NCBI GenBank assembly: GCA_036768485.1
Contig: JAVLUZ010000340.1
Location: 3,469,886 to 3,533,885 of the forward strand
DNA length: 64,000 nucleotides
From: Mermis nigrescens
Taxonomy: Eukaryota; Nematoda; Enoplea; Mermithida; Mermithidae
Direction of reading: 5' to 3'
Shown here: positions 12,248 through 24,981 of the stretch, one piece after another
How the letters are laid out: every line of letters begins with the position of its first letter
Numbering within the stretch: position 1 is the stretch's first letter
Position numbers and translations under genes: made by a program
Notes under the pieces: model-generated
What the model was told of the DNA's origin: nothing
The model's input: the letters and a program-made list of their open reading frames with translations, nothing else
Databases searched by the model: none

Positions 12248-13270
12248 TAAACATTTTTTTTGATATATTTCAAAACGTAAGGATTTGCTTGCTACTGAAG
12301 TACATATAATTAGTAATAAAGTATTATTTATTTTTTCAAAAGACATTGCAAACAGGGCTCTTTTCAGAAATTTTTGATGATGTAAGTGCAACTGAAAATT
12401 GGCGGTCACTGTTTTAAGCACAGAAACTGTTTTTTCGAATAATGTGTATTGTAAACAATGCGACCTCTTTAGCTTAGGCCCCTGAGCAGTATATCCTGAT
12501 GAAGATCAGGAATCTGTTATTGAATGTTTGTCAGCTGTTGATGCTGAATAAAATGTTATACTTTGTGGTGCAGCATTAGTCTTCCATTATTTTTGCATCT
12601 GCCTGTATAATGCAGATATGCTCCATGAGCTTTTTGTGAGAGAATTAATGTTCATTATTTAGCCTTGAGTGTCCTTAGGATTAACAGGCAAGAGATCAGA
12701 ATAAAATAGTTGGGTGAACCAAGGTAAATGTCTTTTGAGCATGCTTGATATGCATGTGTACATACAATTGTAGATCTGTTGTACAACCTTTTCCTGCAAA
12801 ATATGAGCCAGGGAGAATTTTCAGGAGAATCAAAATATTTTCAGGAGAATTGCAGGAGAATTTTTCCCAATTTTACCTCTGTGCAGGAGAATCTGAATTT
12901 TGGGACCTGGCAACACTGAATAACATTCAGCATTGCGACTTGGCACTGGCAGTTTCCCGTCGGTTTTGCAGTTTCCTGATTTTTTGAAAGTATTTCACTC
13001 CTATACTAAACCGCAGAGTGGCACTTTTTTATGGGCCCTTGGCAGTTTTTTTTGGCCGCTTCCTTTATACTTTGAATACGGATGACAGTTTTAAAAATCT
13101 GGGTACTTGTTCACGTCTAAAGTTAAGAATATGGTACTTTTAGAAAAGGAGCAAACGGGAAATATGGAATGCCAAAATTTTTGTGCCAAACTGGTAGAAA
13201 CATGATAAATTGAAGCGTTGAAAAAAATTTGGTGAAAATCTGAGTCATACTTGCAAAGATGCAGGTAATT

Positions 13271-14840
13271 GAATGAATGAATGAAATAATTTATTACTGA
13301 AACGTTACAATTACGAAAGATGTAAAAGAGTAATAAAAACGTACGGTCAAAGCAACAAAAGCGTACAGCAAAAGGCGATGAGCGGGTCATGAAGAAAATG
13401 ACGATTTAAGCCCGTACTATAATAAATTTGATAAGTCGACATCAATTAATCTAGATTTGAATATATTTAAGTTAGGGAAGAGACTACAAAATCAGGTAGG
13501 TGATTCCAAAACAGATATACTTATAGAAAAAGTCAAATTTTTGTAAATTAGAACGGACAAGAGGAACAACTAGCTTGAAACGATTTGTGCAGCGAGTAGT
13601 ATTTTGATTAAGCACAAAAAATCTGTCATGGAAAGACAAGATTTTTGACTAATAATTTGATACATCATACATAAGCAAATATGAAGGCGACATAATTCTA
13701 ATCGACACAAGTTAAGTTGGTTAAGGCGTTCGTCGGAAGAAAGAGGTCTATGATATCCAACTATGTATTTAGTAAATTTATGCTGAAGAGCCTCCAGCCT
13801 GTTGATATCACTAATATAAGAGGGGTTCCATAAAGCACAGGAATATTCAAGGATCGGTCTGACGTAAACAATGAAGGCCTTTACGAGATTATTTTTATCA
13901 CGCGAGAAGAAGGATTTTCTAATTAAGATAGATCTCAAGAAAGCTTTCTTGATAATACTGTTGTAATGTTCCTTAAATTTCAGGTTGTGCTAATTAGCAC
14001 TCCTAAATCGCGGAACATAGACAGAATCGTTCATAATAACTTGTGTATTGAGTGTATATGACAATTTAGGATTATTTTTGGCTCCAAATATAGAATTTCT
14101 GGTGGCCCAAATGGAAATTCTATCTAAATCGGTCTGAAGTGTATGATAATTGCAGGAAAAATTGAATATTTTTAGGTCATCCGTGAACATAAAAGTCGAA
14201 CTTGACAAGTTATCAAAGATATCATTTATAAAAATCAAAAACAACGTAGGTCCAAGAATGGACCCTTGAATAACTCCACTTGTAACAGCGGCATAATCTG
14301 AAAAACACTGATTAAGGCGAACACACTGAATACGCTTAGATAGAAAAGCTTTTAACCAATTAAACAGGTGTTGTTGAATACCGTAACTAGTTAATTTAAC
14401 AAGAAGTTTAGATATGTCGACTTTGTCAAAAGCTTTAGCAAAGTCTATATAAATAATATCAACGGTTTCTTTACGTTCCAGTGATTTAACCCAAGAATGT
14501 TTACAATTTAATAGTTGCAATTCGCAAGATTTATGTTTTTGGAAACCATATTGAAAAGGTGATATTAACTCATTAGTAGATAAATAAATTGATAGTTGAG
14601 TATTAATAATACTTTCCATTATCTTACAAGTTGAGCAACATAAAGAAACAGGACGATAATTTTCAGTTAATGAGGGGTCACCCTTTTTAATTATAGGTAC
14701 AACGTAAGCCTCCCTCCAAATGTCTGGGATATCACCTGATAAAAAAGAAACAGTAAAAATACTGATAAGGGGTTTAAGAAGATAATAAGCTAATTTTTTA
14801 ACAAAAAGAGTGTTGGGTGGGACGATTAAACGGCTCGATC
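13271..14840 (-). mobile_element. CR1/L2-like non-LTR retrotransposon, 5'-truncated
   Basis: Reads on the minus strand from about 14840 (5' truncation point) to a (TTCA)n tail at 13271-13287. It carries the RT fingers, palm and thumb but no endonuclease. Tetranucleotide tails and severe 5' truncation are typical of CR1/L2-type elements. The same element recurs on the + strand at 10425-10972. Confidence 0.8.
13570..14830 (-). pseudogene. CR1/L2-like reverse transcriptase remnant
   Basis: Minus-strand frame open from about 14830. Visible blocks: DIPDIWREAYVVPIIKKGD, NYRPVSLCCSTCKIMES, FQYGFQKHKSCELQ, YIDFAKAFDKVD, VIQGSILGPTLFLIFINDI and MFTDDLKIF. The catalytic box reads FTDD rather than F/YADD, so the pair of aspartates remains but the first variable position is unusual. 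An in-frame TAG at 13987-13989 interrupts the thumb and the frame then continues to 13570. There it ends prematurely; homologous C-terminal sequence continues in another frame. Not functional. Confidence 0.85.
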
Positions 14841-14996
14841 CAAGGACTTACACATTTATCAGAAAAAAATAATATGGGCTGAAATTATGGAAGGAAGCAA
14901 AGCAATGAAGGAGAAAAAAGAAAAAAGGCGCGGAAAGCAGTTTGAAATTTTAAAAAAACTTTGAAAAATTTTCATTTTTTTGCATGTTTTTTCGGT

Positions 14997-16293
14997 TTTA
15001 CTTGATTAGATATAGGAAAATCTAAGTTTTTGCTTCTAATATACTAAGGCTTAGGCTTAGTATATCTGAAAAGGTGTTTTAAGCTGCTTAGGTCGAGGTC
15101 GCTCCCGCTCAGGTCAATGTATAGATGCTTAGGTCGATGTATAGATGCTTAGGTCGATGTATAGATGCTTGTATCGACGTACATTGGGTATCTACATGTG
15201 ATTCTGCATTCAGCTGTTTGAATCTTCAAATACTTAGGTCGAGTAGATGCTTGCGTAGGTCGAGAAGAGACTAATTAACGAAATCCATAGCTTTTGTAAT
15301 ATTGATCATAGACAGATGAATATTTTTTCCGCGCTTTCTTTCAACATGTTCTAAGTACTGAGCGGAAAAATCCGCTCTTCTGAAATTTATTTCATAGTAT
15401 CCTGAAAATACCATATTCTTAACTTACTCCCTTGTTCACTTTAACAATAATAATATTTATTGACTGTTACTTTAAATACTACAGTTTACGTACCCAGTAA
15501 TGTAAAAAGCGCTCGCAAATAGAAACATATGAGAACATGCATGACACATGGTTACTGGTACATACAAAAAAATAATAAAAAGCAGATGAAATTGAAGTGC
15601 TAAATAAAAAAAATTGCGAAACTTGTCAAATAAATGCAAAAAAAGTAAAGTGTATTGGTATGTAAGTAAAGCCAAGGCGTACAGGCAGTGCACTAACATA
15701 CGCCCCTTAAGAAATTCTAATAAATTAAGCTTTTAAACCAAAACCCTAAAATGTTTAAAATTTCTGCAGTCAACAATACATTGTGGCAATGTAAAAAAAC
15801 GTAAAAATGTAAAAAGCGCTCGCAAATAGAAACATATGAGAACATGCATGACACGTGGTTACTGGTACATACAAAAAAATATAAAATTTTTTTCTTTTTT
15901 AACATTAGGGTGTAGGGTAAATTTTTTCCATATCTTTTTAACACCAGGTTTCTCACACGAGTTTTCCCGAGACAGAAAATAACTTTCAGGTGACAGGTTT
16001 TGACCCTCCGACCTATTGCTCTACAGCGCAACACGTTACCAATCGGCTAAGCCACCTTCTCGTGAGAAATAAAAACGGAGTAATGAGGGAATGGTACCTA
16101 GCATCTATACATCGACCTAAGCATCTGTACATCGACGTAAGCATCTATACATCGACCTAAGCATCTATACATTGACCTAAGCGGGAGCGACCTCGACCTA
16201 AGCAGCTTAAAACACCTTTTCAGATATACTAAGCCTAAGCCTAAGTATATTGGAAGCAAAAACTTACATTTTCCTATATCTTATCAAGTAAAT
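14997..16293. mobile_element. Foldback element, about 190-bp inverted arms with 20-bp tandem units
   Basis: Arms 14997-15180 and 16095-16293 begin TTACTTGATTAGATATAGGA and contain three to four units of GCTTAGGTCGATGTATAGAT. The interior holds a 75-bp direct repeat (15498-15572, 15806-15880) and a tRNA-like segment. No coding frame. Confidence 0.75.
15965..16062 (-). repeat. tRNA-like segment, possible SINE head
   Basis: On the minus strand GGTGGCTTAGCCGATTGGTA resembles an A box, and GAGGGTCAAAACCTGTCACC resembles a B box closing an acceptor GGTG/CACC. The anticodon arm (TTGC...GCAA around CTGTAGA) has an 8-nt loop, so it is not a good tRNA. Best read as a tRNA-derived SINE relic. Confidence 0.35.
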
Positions 16294-17153
16294 TATTGCA
16301 AAAGTTGATTATGAATCTGAAAAAAATGAAGAAAAAAATAAATAAAAAAAACAACCTGAAGAAAATCAAGGATTATATCATATGATAGATATATCATAAT
16401 GCTGTAATGCTGTATATACCCTAATGTTAAAAAAGATGGAAATAATTCGATAGGGGTTAAAGTGAACAAGTGCCAAAATTCCTTCATGGCGTTTGCAGTC
16501 CACTGATGATTGTGTTGCTCGTCGCAGTTGCAGCCAGGCCCGCGTATCCAGGGGGTTGTAGGGAGGGGCTCGAGCTACCCCTACTGAGTGAATGATTTCT
16601 TTCTTTACTCCCCCTTTGCTTTTTGTAACCGAAAATCGCAAAAAATGTTCGGCGCTTCGCGCCGAATTTTTCAATTCCTACCTAATTAGAACTATATAGT
16701 CCCAGGCGGCATGCGCGTGGTTTAGACGCTACTCTTTATAAACCTAAAGCGTATTTTGCATCCAGGCTTGTATATAGGGGTTTTAGGGGGCATGCCCCCT
16801 TGAAACGAAATTTACAAAATGCAATTACGAGTTAGTACGGGACATGCGAGTCAATGGAATGACAAATTTTACTCGCGCCCCACATGATATCTAGATAAAT
16901 CAAAGTTTGCTTACCTAGATTTAAATATGTTTAGGTCAGGGGAAGAACAATAATACAATAAAGTCAGGAAGATCGTTCCAAACTGCAATGTATTTGTAAA
17001 AAACTTATCATTTTGGTGTGTTATATTTTTCTCATTTAGTTGTCCATCACAAATTATGATTGAATTTATATTGATCTTTTATGCGTCCTTTCAAAAGTCA
17101 AGAGCTGTGCATGCATTTTTAGGTCATATGTGACTTTCCCAAAACGTTCAAAG

Positions 17154-17942
17154 TAGAGCTGTGCCGGGGCCGCCTTTTTTGCCGGGGCCAGGGCCGGGGC
17201 CTGGCCGGGGCCAATAATAGCGTGCTTTACCATGCTTATAGTACGACCCTGCCCTACCCCTTATATGTACCTATGCATATATTCTTGCTTGTAGATATGC
17301 ACGTCAAGCGTTAATATTTGTTGGGATTACAAGATATAACAGAACATGGGCATCGGGGGATCTAGACCCCCAGAATTCTTATTCTCCCCCCAAAAAAAAA
17401 TCCGCTAGACCCCCCAGAATTTGATTTTCAGAATTTTTTCTGTTTTTCTGCGGTTTTTTGATGCTAATGGATAGCTCTCATTGAGAAACGCGAGAAAACT
17501 GTGTTTTTTTCGCTCTACCATATATTATCAGGCACTTTTTGACTTTGAAAAATTTTGGACCCCCTAGAATTTTTGAGCTGCCCATGTATGGATTTAACCC
17601 CTCTGACTTGAATGCGTTTCTCAATGTGCTTTACTTTGCACTTTTTTTAGGCTTATTATTCTATTTGTTCTGATAGACGTAGCTCTCTGCTACCAAGCAA
17701 GCTGGAAATGCTTGTATATATCAATTGCAATTTAAAATATGTCAATTTTGATTATTAACTAGAAGTTTGCACCAATCTGACATAGTGAAATAAAGATTTG
17801 AATTAGCAAGATCTGTGGTTTGCTTGAAATTGAGTTTGAAGGTAAATCTGCCCAAAACATTATCAAGTTTCTACATTATAATCGACTCTAACATCGGCCC
17901 CGGCCCCGGTGCCGGGGACAGCCTGGCCCCGGCACAGCTCTA
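17154..17942. mobile_element. hAT-like non-autonomous element, 789 bp, 8-bp TSD
   Basis: Terminal inverted repeats TAGAGCTGTGCCGGGGCC (18 bp, perfect) flanked by the perfect 8-bp duplication GTTCAAAG at 17146-17153 and 17943-17950. Eight-base duplications and T/CA-G ends fit the hAT superfamily. No transposase frame, so it is mobilised in trans. GC-rich ends contrast with an AT-rich interior. A related end fragment is at about 27711-27760. Confidence 0.85.
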
Positions 17943-18205
17943 GTTCAAAGTACATTTGCAGAATTCTCCCTATCATAGGCGTAGCCAGGATTTTTAGGGA
18001 GGAGTCCGAAAAATTTTTGTTTCAAAAGTCGATAAAACGTATAAAAATGCTCGTAGCTGCGAAATAGAGTTTTTTTACTTTTCACATCGTATATACTGCG
18101 ACAATTTAAATGAATAACAACATTTTTTTGTAAATTTTTCACCATTAGTGCTGCACACATTTCAAATTTTTACTCGGGTAGAACCATAGGTAAGGGAGAA
18201 TGCAA

Positions 18206-18461
18206 TCATACGTGGGCAGCATGAAAATTCTGGGGGGTCCAAGATTTTTTGAAGGTCAAAAAATGGCCTTAAAAATGGTGGTATGGCGAAAAAACACAAT
18301 TTTTCGACGTTTCTCGTCAAGCACTATCCATTGGCAACAAAAAATTGCGAAGAAAACAAAAAAAAATTTTGAAAATTGAATTCTGGGTATTTTATTGGGG
18401 GGGGCATTTTGGTTTCTCGTTGGGGTGCATACCTGCCAAACTCCCCCCACGCCAAGAGTGT
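18206..18461 (+). mobile_element. MITE family A copy, 256 bp, perfect TSD
   Basis: Starts TCATACGTGGGCAGC, ends CGCCAAGAGTGT, with GAATGCAA at 18198-18205 and 18462-18469. Same orientation and body as the copy at 20406. Confidence 0.85.
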
Positions 18462-18734
18462 GAATGCAAGAGCAACCCTCTACTCTTGGAGCGCCCCCAT
18501 CGGGGTCCGGAGCAGTGCACCGAAAAAATTTTGCATAAAAGCACTTAAATCTTAAAGTGTAATGTTCACAAAATTGTCCGAACCTTGGTTCTGAATTTAG
18601 TCAATAAATAGATTGGCGCGAAGCGAAGAAATTTGGTCATATTTCCATGCCAGAATTACCTACTAAAAGAATGCTTAAAACGCATGAGATGCGAATCTTT
18701 GTTTCACTGTTGTGATGTCATGCTATGCAACATA

Positions 18735-19110
18735 GGTGCGCAAGGTCAAACTTTCAGGGGGTGGAAACCATAAATTGCCATGCCAGATGGCTATGTGTTT
18801 CGTAAAAACGACTCTATAGTCCTTTTGGGGTCAGAAAATTAGCAACTAAGCCATTTTGGTCGCAGAAAACTAGCTATATAGCCTTTTTGGATTCACAAAC
18901 AGCTATAGTCCTTTTTGGCTAAAAATAGCTATTAATCCCTTTTTGAAGTCGAGAAAATAGCTATAATCCTTTTGAAACTCAGAAAAGACAACTAAATAGC
19001 ATTTCTGAGCTCAAAAAAGACTATATGGCTAGTTTTCTGAGCCCAAAAAAGGCTATACAGCAATGGTTTTTCGGCCAAAATCACTGTATAGCTATAACGT
19101 TTTCAAAGCA
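18735..19110. repeat. Repeat family J, reiterated AGCTATATAGCCTTTTTGG
   Basis: Around ten loose reiterations of a TAGCTATATAGCCTTTTT-like unit, preceded by GTGCGCAAGGTCAAACTTTC. The same composite occurs at 55055-55500. Confidence 0.65.
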
Positions 19111-19946
19111 GCTTCTATGACTTTTTCAGTTTATTCTCAAAATATCGTCGCAGAACTCTGTTACACAATTGCATAGTTTCATTTCTGAAAATTCAAAAAT
19201 TATGGATGTCTATCGATTTTGGGAAGTCCGCCGGATTCTGGGGTCCAGAGACCCCCACGATCATGTGTGGTAGGCACCTACATTCAAAGGCACTATGTTA
19301 TGCATACACAGCAAATTTTTGGGACTATTTCTGACTGAATCGGATTAAGGCACTTACTTGGATTCGTTTTATCACTATTCAAGCTAGGATGCATAATAAT
19401 AACATGTGGCTCCTGCCTTGGTAAAAAAATTTGCCCCGGACCGTGACATCCCTATTTTGAATAAATTTCTTTTCTACCTGATTTCGGTTTTAAAGTTTCT
19501 TTGTTAATGTTTAATTTAAATATTTTTGAAACCCGTCATCCCTTGTTTTATTTTATAGTAATGAATTTTGCGGATGCGAGTTTCAAAATTTCCAGTATCG
19601 GATGCGCAGGTACCGAAAAAGAATCGGTTAGCGGGTACGTATTCCGTGACGTATCTGGGGGGGGGTGAGGGCTAGTCCCCAGTGATCGACAAGGCCTGAA
19701 AATTTGACCTGGCCGGGGTCAGGTCTAAAGTAAAAAGGCCAGGGCCGGATATTATATAATATATATGCAAGTAAGTGCAAACCGCCTTTATAGTCCTTGC
19801 GCAGGTTATTGATATTATATTTCATTGCATTGACATTTTAGTGTATTCACTCTGATTCTTTCTTTTTTTAATTTGACCAAATTTGTATTGTTTTAATTCC
19901 GTCTGTCGCAATAAACTAAACTAAACTAATAAAGGTATCATATAAA

Positions 19947-20700
19947 CAGTGCCGGCCTTAGGGCTGGGCCAACTGGGCCATGGCCCAGGGCCACCACACT
20001 GATAGGGGCCACTAACTGGGTTAAATTTTTTTAAAAAAAGTTTACGCAAAAATTTATTATTAGATAACAAAGAACGCTATTATTTTCAGCATATACTTAC
20101 CGGTCAATCAACGAAAACATAAAGCATAGAAAATGACGCAAGAATGCTTGAATAGTTTAGCCTTAATCTTAGTTGAAAGAGATACAGCTGCTTCATTGGA
20201 CTATTCTAAAATGAAACAATAATTTTCAGATATTAAATCTCGTAAAATTGCTTTTATGTAGTTTTTGATTGAAAACATGTAAAAATGAAGTAATTGCTTA
20301 CCATAATGTATGGGAGTGAAATCTTGCAATTTTGAAAAAATCTTACCAAAAATGACCAATAAATTTTAGGGGCCACCATTTTTGCCTTTGGCCCAGGGCC
20401 TCCAACCATACGTGGGCAGCAAGAAAATTCTGGGGGGAGGTGCAAGATTTTTCAAAGGTCAAAAAATGGCCTTAAAAATGGTGGTAGGGCGAAAAAAACA
20501 CCCTTTTCCAACGTTTCTCATCGAGCACTATCCATTGGCATCAAAAAATTGCAAAAAAAACGAAAAAATGTTCAAAAATTGATTTCTGGGGGGTTATTTT
20601 GGTTTCTGGGGGGTATTTTGGTTTCTCGGGGGGGGTGGTGCATACCCCCCAAACCCCTATCACGCCTAGGTGTGCCTCCAATTATCTAAGGCCGTGCCTG
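19947..20700. mobile_element. hAT-like element nested in 19680-21491
   Basis: Ends CAGTGCCGGCCTTAG and CTAAGGCCGTGCCTG form an imperfect 15-bp inverted repeat (12 of 15). Flanks CATATAAA and ATGTAAAT are only loosely similar, so the target duplication has decayed or my boundary is off by a base or two. Interrupted by the MITE at 20406-20673. Confidence 0.6.
20406..20673 (+). mobile_element. MITE family A copy, 268 bp, perfect TSD
   Basis: Starts CCATACGTGGGCAGC and ends CGCCTAGGTGT, flanked by GCCTCCAA on both sides (20398-20405, 20674-20681). This is the commonest short repeat in the window. Its body has runs of G or C separated by an AT-rich middle and includes the phrase ACTATCCATTGGCATCA. 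No coding capacity. Confidence 0.85.
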
Positions 20701-21491
20701 ATGTAAATTATTAGCTATATACATTTCACATTACATATACTATAAATATATATGACATATTAGTATACCTACCAGAAAAATGCATGTTATCGCCAATACC
20801 GTGCATAATGTAGTAATATATTGCAATGTTTTTATTCAAATATAAAATCATGCCAGCAAATCTATGGATTCATTTCAAATGATTTGAATACATGTGCTCG
20901 CATATTAAACCTCGGAAATACTAATTTGTTGTAGTGTTATAGTACAAGTACAAGGTTTCAGACTTTTATCGTGCAAAACATCTTTATATATACAAAGATG
21001 TTTACAAAAGTCTTTGTACAGCCAAAAAATCTGCTGAATAAAAAAATTATGAGTTATTCACGTCTTGTAACCTTAGTCTATTTTTCTAATGATTTGCCTT
21101 TTTATTTGCCAAGCTGAATTCTCATTCGCCTCTTCCATCGCGACGAGGCTCACTCAAATAAATTCTTTTCATCTAGACATTTGTTAAGTATATATATCAT
21201 GGAATTAATGAAATCAATCCATATTTCATATGTGGAATCATCAATCGTACTCATCGAAAGCACTACTGTCACTAAAAGCACTTTTGTCACTAGCGTCAGA
21301 TAGGGAACAAGTTTATAGGCTTTTAAACATGTAAGGCTATGTAATATATATGCTATTGAATTACTTTTTGTTTAAAGACATAAATCATTTTTGTTAAAAA
21401 ATTATGTCTTATCTTTCAATATATATAAAGTGCAGACGCGGCAACCGGCCTACTTTAGCCGGGCCGGGGCCAAGCTCCCGGTCGATCACTG

Positions 21492-24400
21492 CTAGTCCCC
21501 CCAAAATTTTGGAAGTATAAATATTTTTTACAAGGGTCCCTCAAAGGAAAAAATTGAAGATTCGTAAAGCGTATCTGAAAGACTGCTAGAATAGATTTTA
21601 GCACACCTTTTGAGCTAATAATCGCAACATTTTTGGCGCTTCGCGCCTTACTTATTACATATAAACAACATATTTGCTTAATATAACTGAAATCAAGTTT
21701 GATTTGTTAGAATTTTTCCTCTCATATGTGTAGATCTTATTGAGAAAAGCTCAAAAACACCATTATTTTTGCCTATCCATACTAATTGTTTGAGATATTC
21801 CACTAAAAAATTTTCGTCCCCCGAAAATCAGAAGGCCAGCTACGCCATTGTGCGTATTTGCTGCATCAGCATTAAGACTAGTGGTTTTTGCCAGATTGCT
21901 CATTGCTTGATAAATATATTTCTATATTTTATTTTATTTTTCTTTATTTCTCAGTTTCTATTTTCTTTATTTTTATATTATATTATAAACCTATTAATTT
22001 ATTCCTAAATAAAATAATATTTCTCTTTTGCAGTGGTTCCACATAATTTTTCTACAACTACATAGAATTTTAGGGAATACACTGTACACAAAGTCGACGC
22101 TTGATAGAATTATTACGCGTGGTAGTAAGACTCCGAGAAGTTGAATCAGTATTTATGTGACTTGCTTGCTGTACTAAATTGTCCTTCAAACTAAGTCCAT
22201 ATGGTGAGCGTGATTTTAACTTTTTTAACACGCCTTAATGAATCGAAATTTTTGCCTAACGTTTAGTCGGCAATATTTAATTTTCAAAGTTTGCTTACGG
22301 TGATACTGCTGACTATTTGCACATGCACTTATTTGCGTTCGCTGGCTCCACGATTAATCGACAGAAGTAAAGAGGGTGAGCAAAATTGCTTTCGCTGACA
22401 CATATGTAGCAGGGGTTGTAGATCCTATTCGAGATCTTTCTCATCGGAATTATTAGCTTTAAATTTCGCTAAAAAGTTGCGCTTTTCAGAATTTTATGGC
22501 TTTTGCGTTTTATAGCAGAAATTATGATATCACTCGCACGATAAAATTTTAATCAATTCGGCCTTTCCCTCCTAGAAATTAAAAATGCAAATTTTCCCGT
22601 CTTGTAGACGTGTGATCGTAGTGTTAAGATTTTTCCTTGCATTTATTTATATAAATGATGATATTTAATAAAACTCGATGGACTTCCGTAAATGTACAGC
22701 GTGGAAATTGGGGGAGGGTCAATTCCAAAAATTTTATTAATAAAGTGCCTTTTATAAGGGGGTCGACTGTAGCGTATGGTGTACTGTAGAAGTATATTGC
22801 TGGTTAAACTTTTATTATAAACGTCGAGAGCGATTGAATGCAAATAATATATAAGCCAACAAATTAAGAAGACGAAGTAAGACGGACGCACGTCCCGTTA
22901 AGCAGACAAGTCTTTTTATACGGTAAAATCTCAACTCTGGTGGTCGAACAAGGTGCAATGAATCATACTTGACTGTGATCAGGTGCTCATGGCAAACGGC
23001 CAGATACGCCAGAAAGCTCAAAGAAGCTTAGGTGAATGACGCACAAAGTCATCTCAGAATCTTTTTAATTTCTTATCTCATTTTCATTTAGCTTGAATAA
23101 AAACTAATAAAATCGGCAAGAGTCATACTGTAGCGAATTTGTGAGTCTTACGGTAATTAGAAAAAGTCAGCGCATACTGGTAATTAAGAACAGTAATTTA
23201 AGCTCATGAAAACTTGAGACGCCTTTTTATTCTGTAGCTTAATAACGCCTTTACACTTTTTTGGGCTAAAAAACGAGGAGTACATGTCAAAAACACTGTT
23301 TTTTGACGTTTCGAACAATCATCGTTCTTTCTAGAATGTAAAAACATAAAATCTCGAGAAAAAAATTGAGAAAATTAAACAAAATAGTCAAAAAAGTGCA
23401 TGTGGCGCGAAGCGCCGGAAATTTGAGACGTTTGAAACGAAAATGAGCCAAGAACGCTTTAAATGCAAATTTTTTACAATTTTTATGAAAAATCGACAAT
23501 GTACCAATTATCCTAAAATTTACATGTATTCAATAAAGATATTGTACAAAAACAATGACCTATTCACTATACGGCCATTCCAGGCTTTCACCCCTTTCTC
23601 AATGGCCCTCTCTATCCTGCCCATTTATGTACGGTGAAAGCTATAGGTACGTTTATTATCAATCAGCTTTAATATTTTACATCGCATTTTCTCGCGTCAA
23701 GAATTGCAGTCCAATATCCTACGTAGTGACCTTTTAGTAAATGGAGGAATGTGATAGCCACCATTAAGTTGACTTCACTTGTAGCACCCTCACTGTGTCC
23801 GTCCATCAATGTTTTTGCAGGGGTCCCCTTTGTTTACATAAAGGCCATTTTGTACATGGAAAATTTTAGTACTTAATACAATCCATTCACGCGAGTGATG
23901 TAATAATAACTTAGTTAGATTTCAGGTCTGTAATAATAAAACTTATAAAATTCAATGAATACGGCTTAAACATTTTTGATATTTCTTCGTTTACAAGTCG
24001 AATACGCGGTTTTTTTAACGACACAGTTCAAAAAAGAAATTTTGGCCTCTTTAATTATTTGAAACTAGCTGTTGGCGCTTTAAGATAGATGAAAAATCTC
24101 AGGCTGACACAATATAATTTCTATATCTTTAAACGGTGTGTAAATTGAGTTCATAGGTACAGTTTCAGCAAAGATGCAACATTAGGTCACTAAACTCATA
24201 GGTACATTGGTAGATAATTTGGAGCTCCATAACAATCAGTGATAAAATGTATCCTGGATTTCAATTTATCCGGATCCGGATCATCATTTTGCATCTTCCG
24301 TATCCGGATTCGGATACTAATTATCACAACTTCCAAATCCGCTTCCGGGTAGTGAAAGCTAAAACTTCCGGATCCGGATCCAATTCACATATACATAATT

Positions 24401-24981
24401 AATCTTTGATTGTTTAATCTACTAATCTATGATTGATTTGGTTTTATGCACTATCGTAATTATCGTGCTTGCGTATTGGTGCGTCAGAGGCAAAGTTTTT
24501 TGTATAGCAGATAATATTCGTTCAGGTTTCCTGGAGTCTTCTGGAAGTGTGCACGAATTGGTGAAAGGCTTAGCCCATACGTTTCGCTGTGTTGTGTGGC
24601 AATGGCATTGTATACGTTATTTTTATAAACGGTTGTTGTTTAATCTTGCGTTGAATTCCTCGTTATTTCAATGTCTTCTTATAGTTGTCATTGTTCCATT
24701 CTTGTGAAATAAAAAATTGAAATATCATGCCTCTATGGAACAGAAATGAGTTTGTAAATCTTTACTTAGGAAGAGGTCTGGAATAAAGAACAGTAGTTAG
24801 TTTGATTTCACCGGTATGAAGTTATAGTTCTGGAGAAGTGCGTTCTTTGTATGAACTGCTTTTGAACGCTTAAGACAGCCAAAATATGTCCTTATACAGT
24901 TAGCAAGGCTGCATTTCAGTATTACTTTAAATTTGTGCCATTCCATTTCATTAGGTACCATAGATGTATACGAAAAATTTA
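21492..24981. other. Gene-free stretch
   Basis: AT-rich, with G/C-run repeat fragments at 21500-21850, a mini-hairpin at 23404 and a short (ATCCGG)n-like cluster at 24270-24380. No convincing coding frame. Confidence 0.5.

Larger units (their letters stand above)
10210..12918. mobile_element. Candidate 2.7-kb non-autonomous hAT-like element
   Basis: Left end reads AGGTTGCCAGGT (10212-10223) and right end ACCTGGCAACACTG (12905-12918), an inverted pair identical to the ends of the small MITE at 55779-55950. The flanks AATAATAT and AATAACAT are similar (7 of 8). Both subterminal regions carry many CAGGAGAAT motifs, but in the same orientation, so two adjacent partial copies of a smaller element is the main alternative. 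It contains the CR1-like fragment and the 11.2-12.2 kb inverted-end block. No transposase frame is visible. Confidence 0.45.
19680..21491. mobile_element. hAT-like non-autonomous element, 1.8 kb, outer member of a nest
   Basis: Perfect 11-bp terminal inverted repeats CAGTGATCGAC and perfect 8-bp duplication CTAGTCCC (19672-19679 and 21492-21499). It contains a second element (19947-20700), which itself contains a third (20406-20673). No long coding frame. Confidence 0.85.

Noticed and set aside
9590..16062. Functional tRNA genes at the two tRNA-like segments
   Set aside because: Anticodon and T stems are mismatched and one anticodon loop has eight bases; SINE relics are more likely.
15100..16240. 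CRISPR-like short repeats (20-bp units)
   Set aside because: Units are contiguous without spacers and form the two arms of a foldback element in a eukaryotic genome.
24429..24707. 92-codon frame with hydrophobic C-terminus and an AATAAA right after the stop
   Set aside because: AT-rich composition readily makes such frames; no motif, no neighbouring exons and no repeat-encoded homology recognised.
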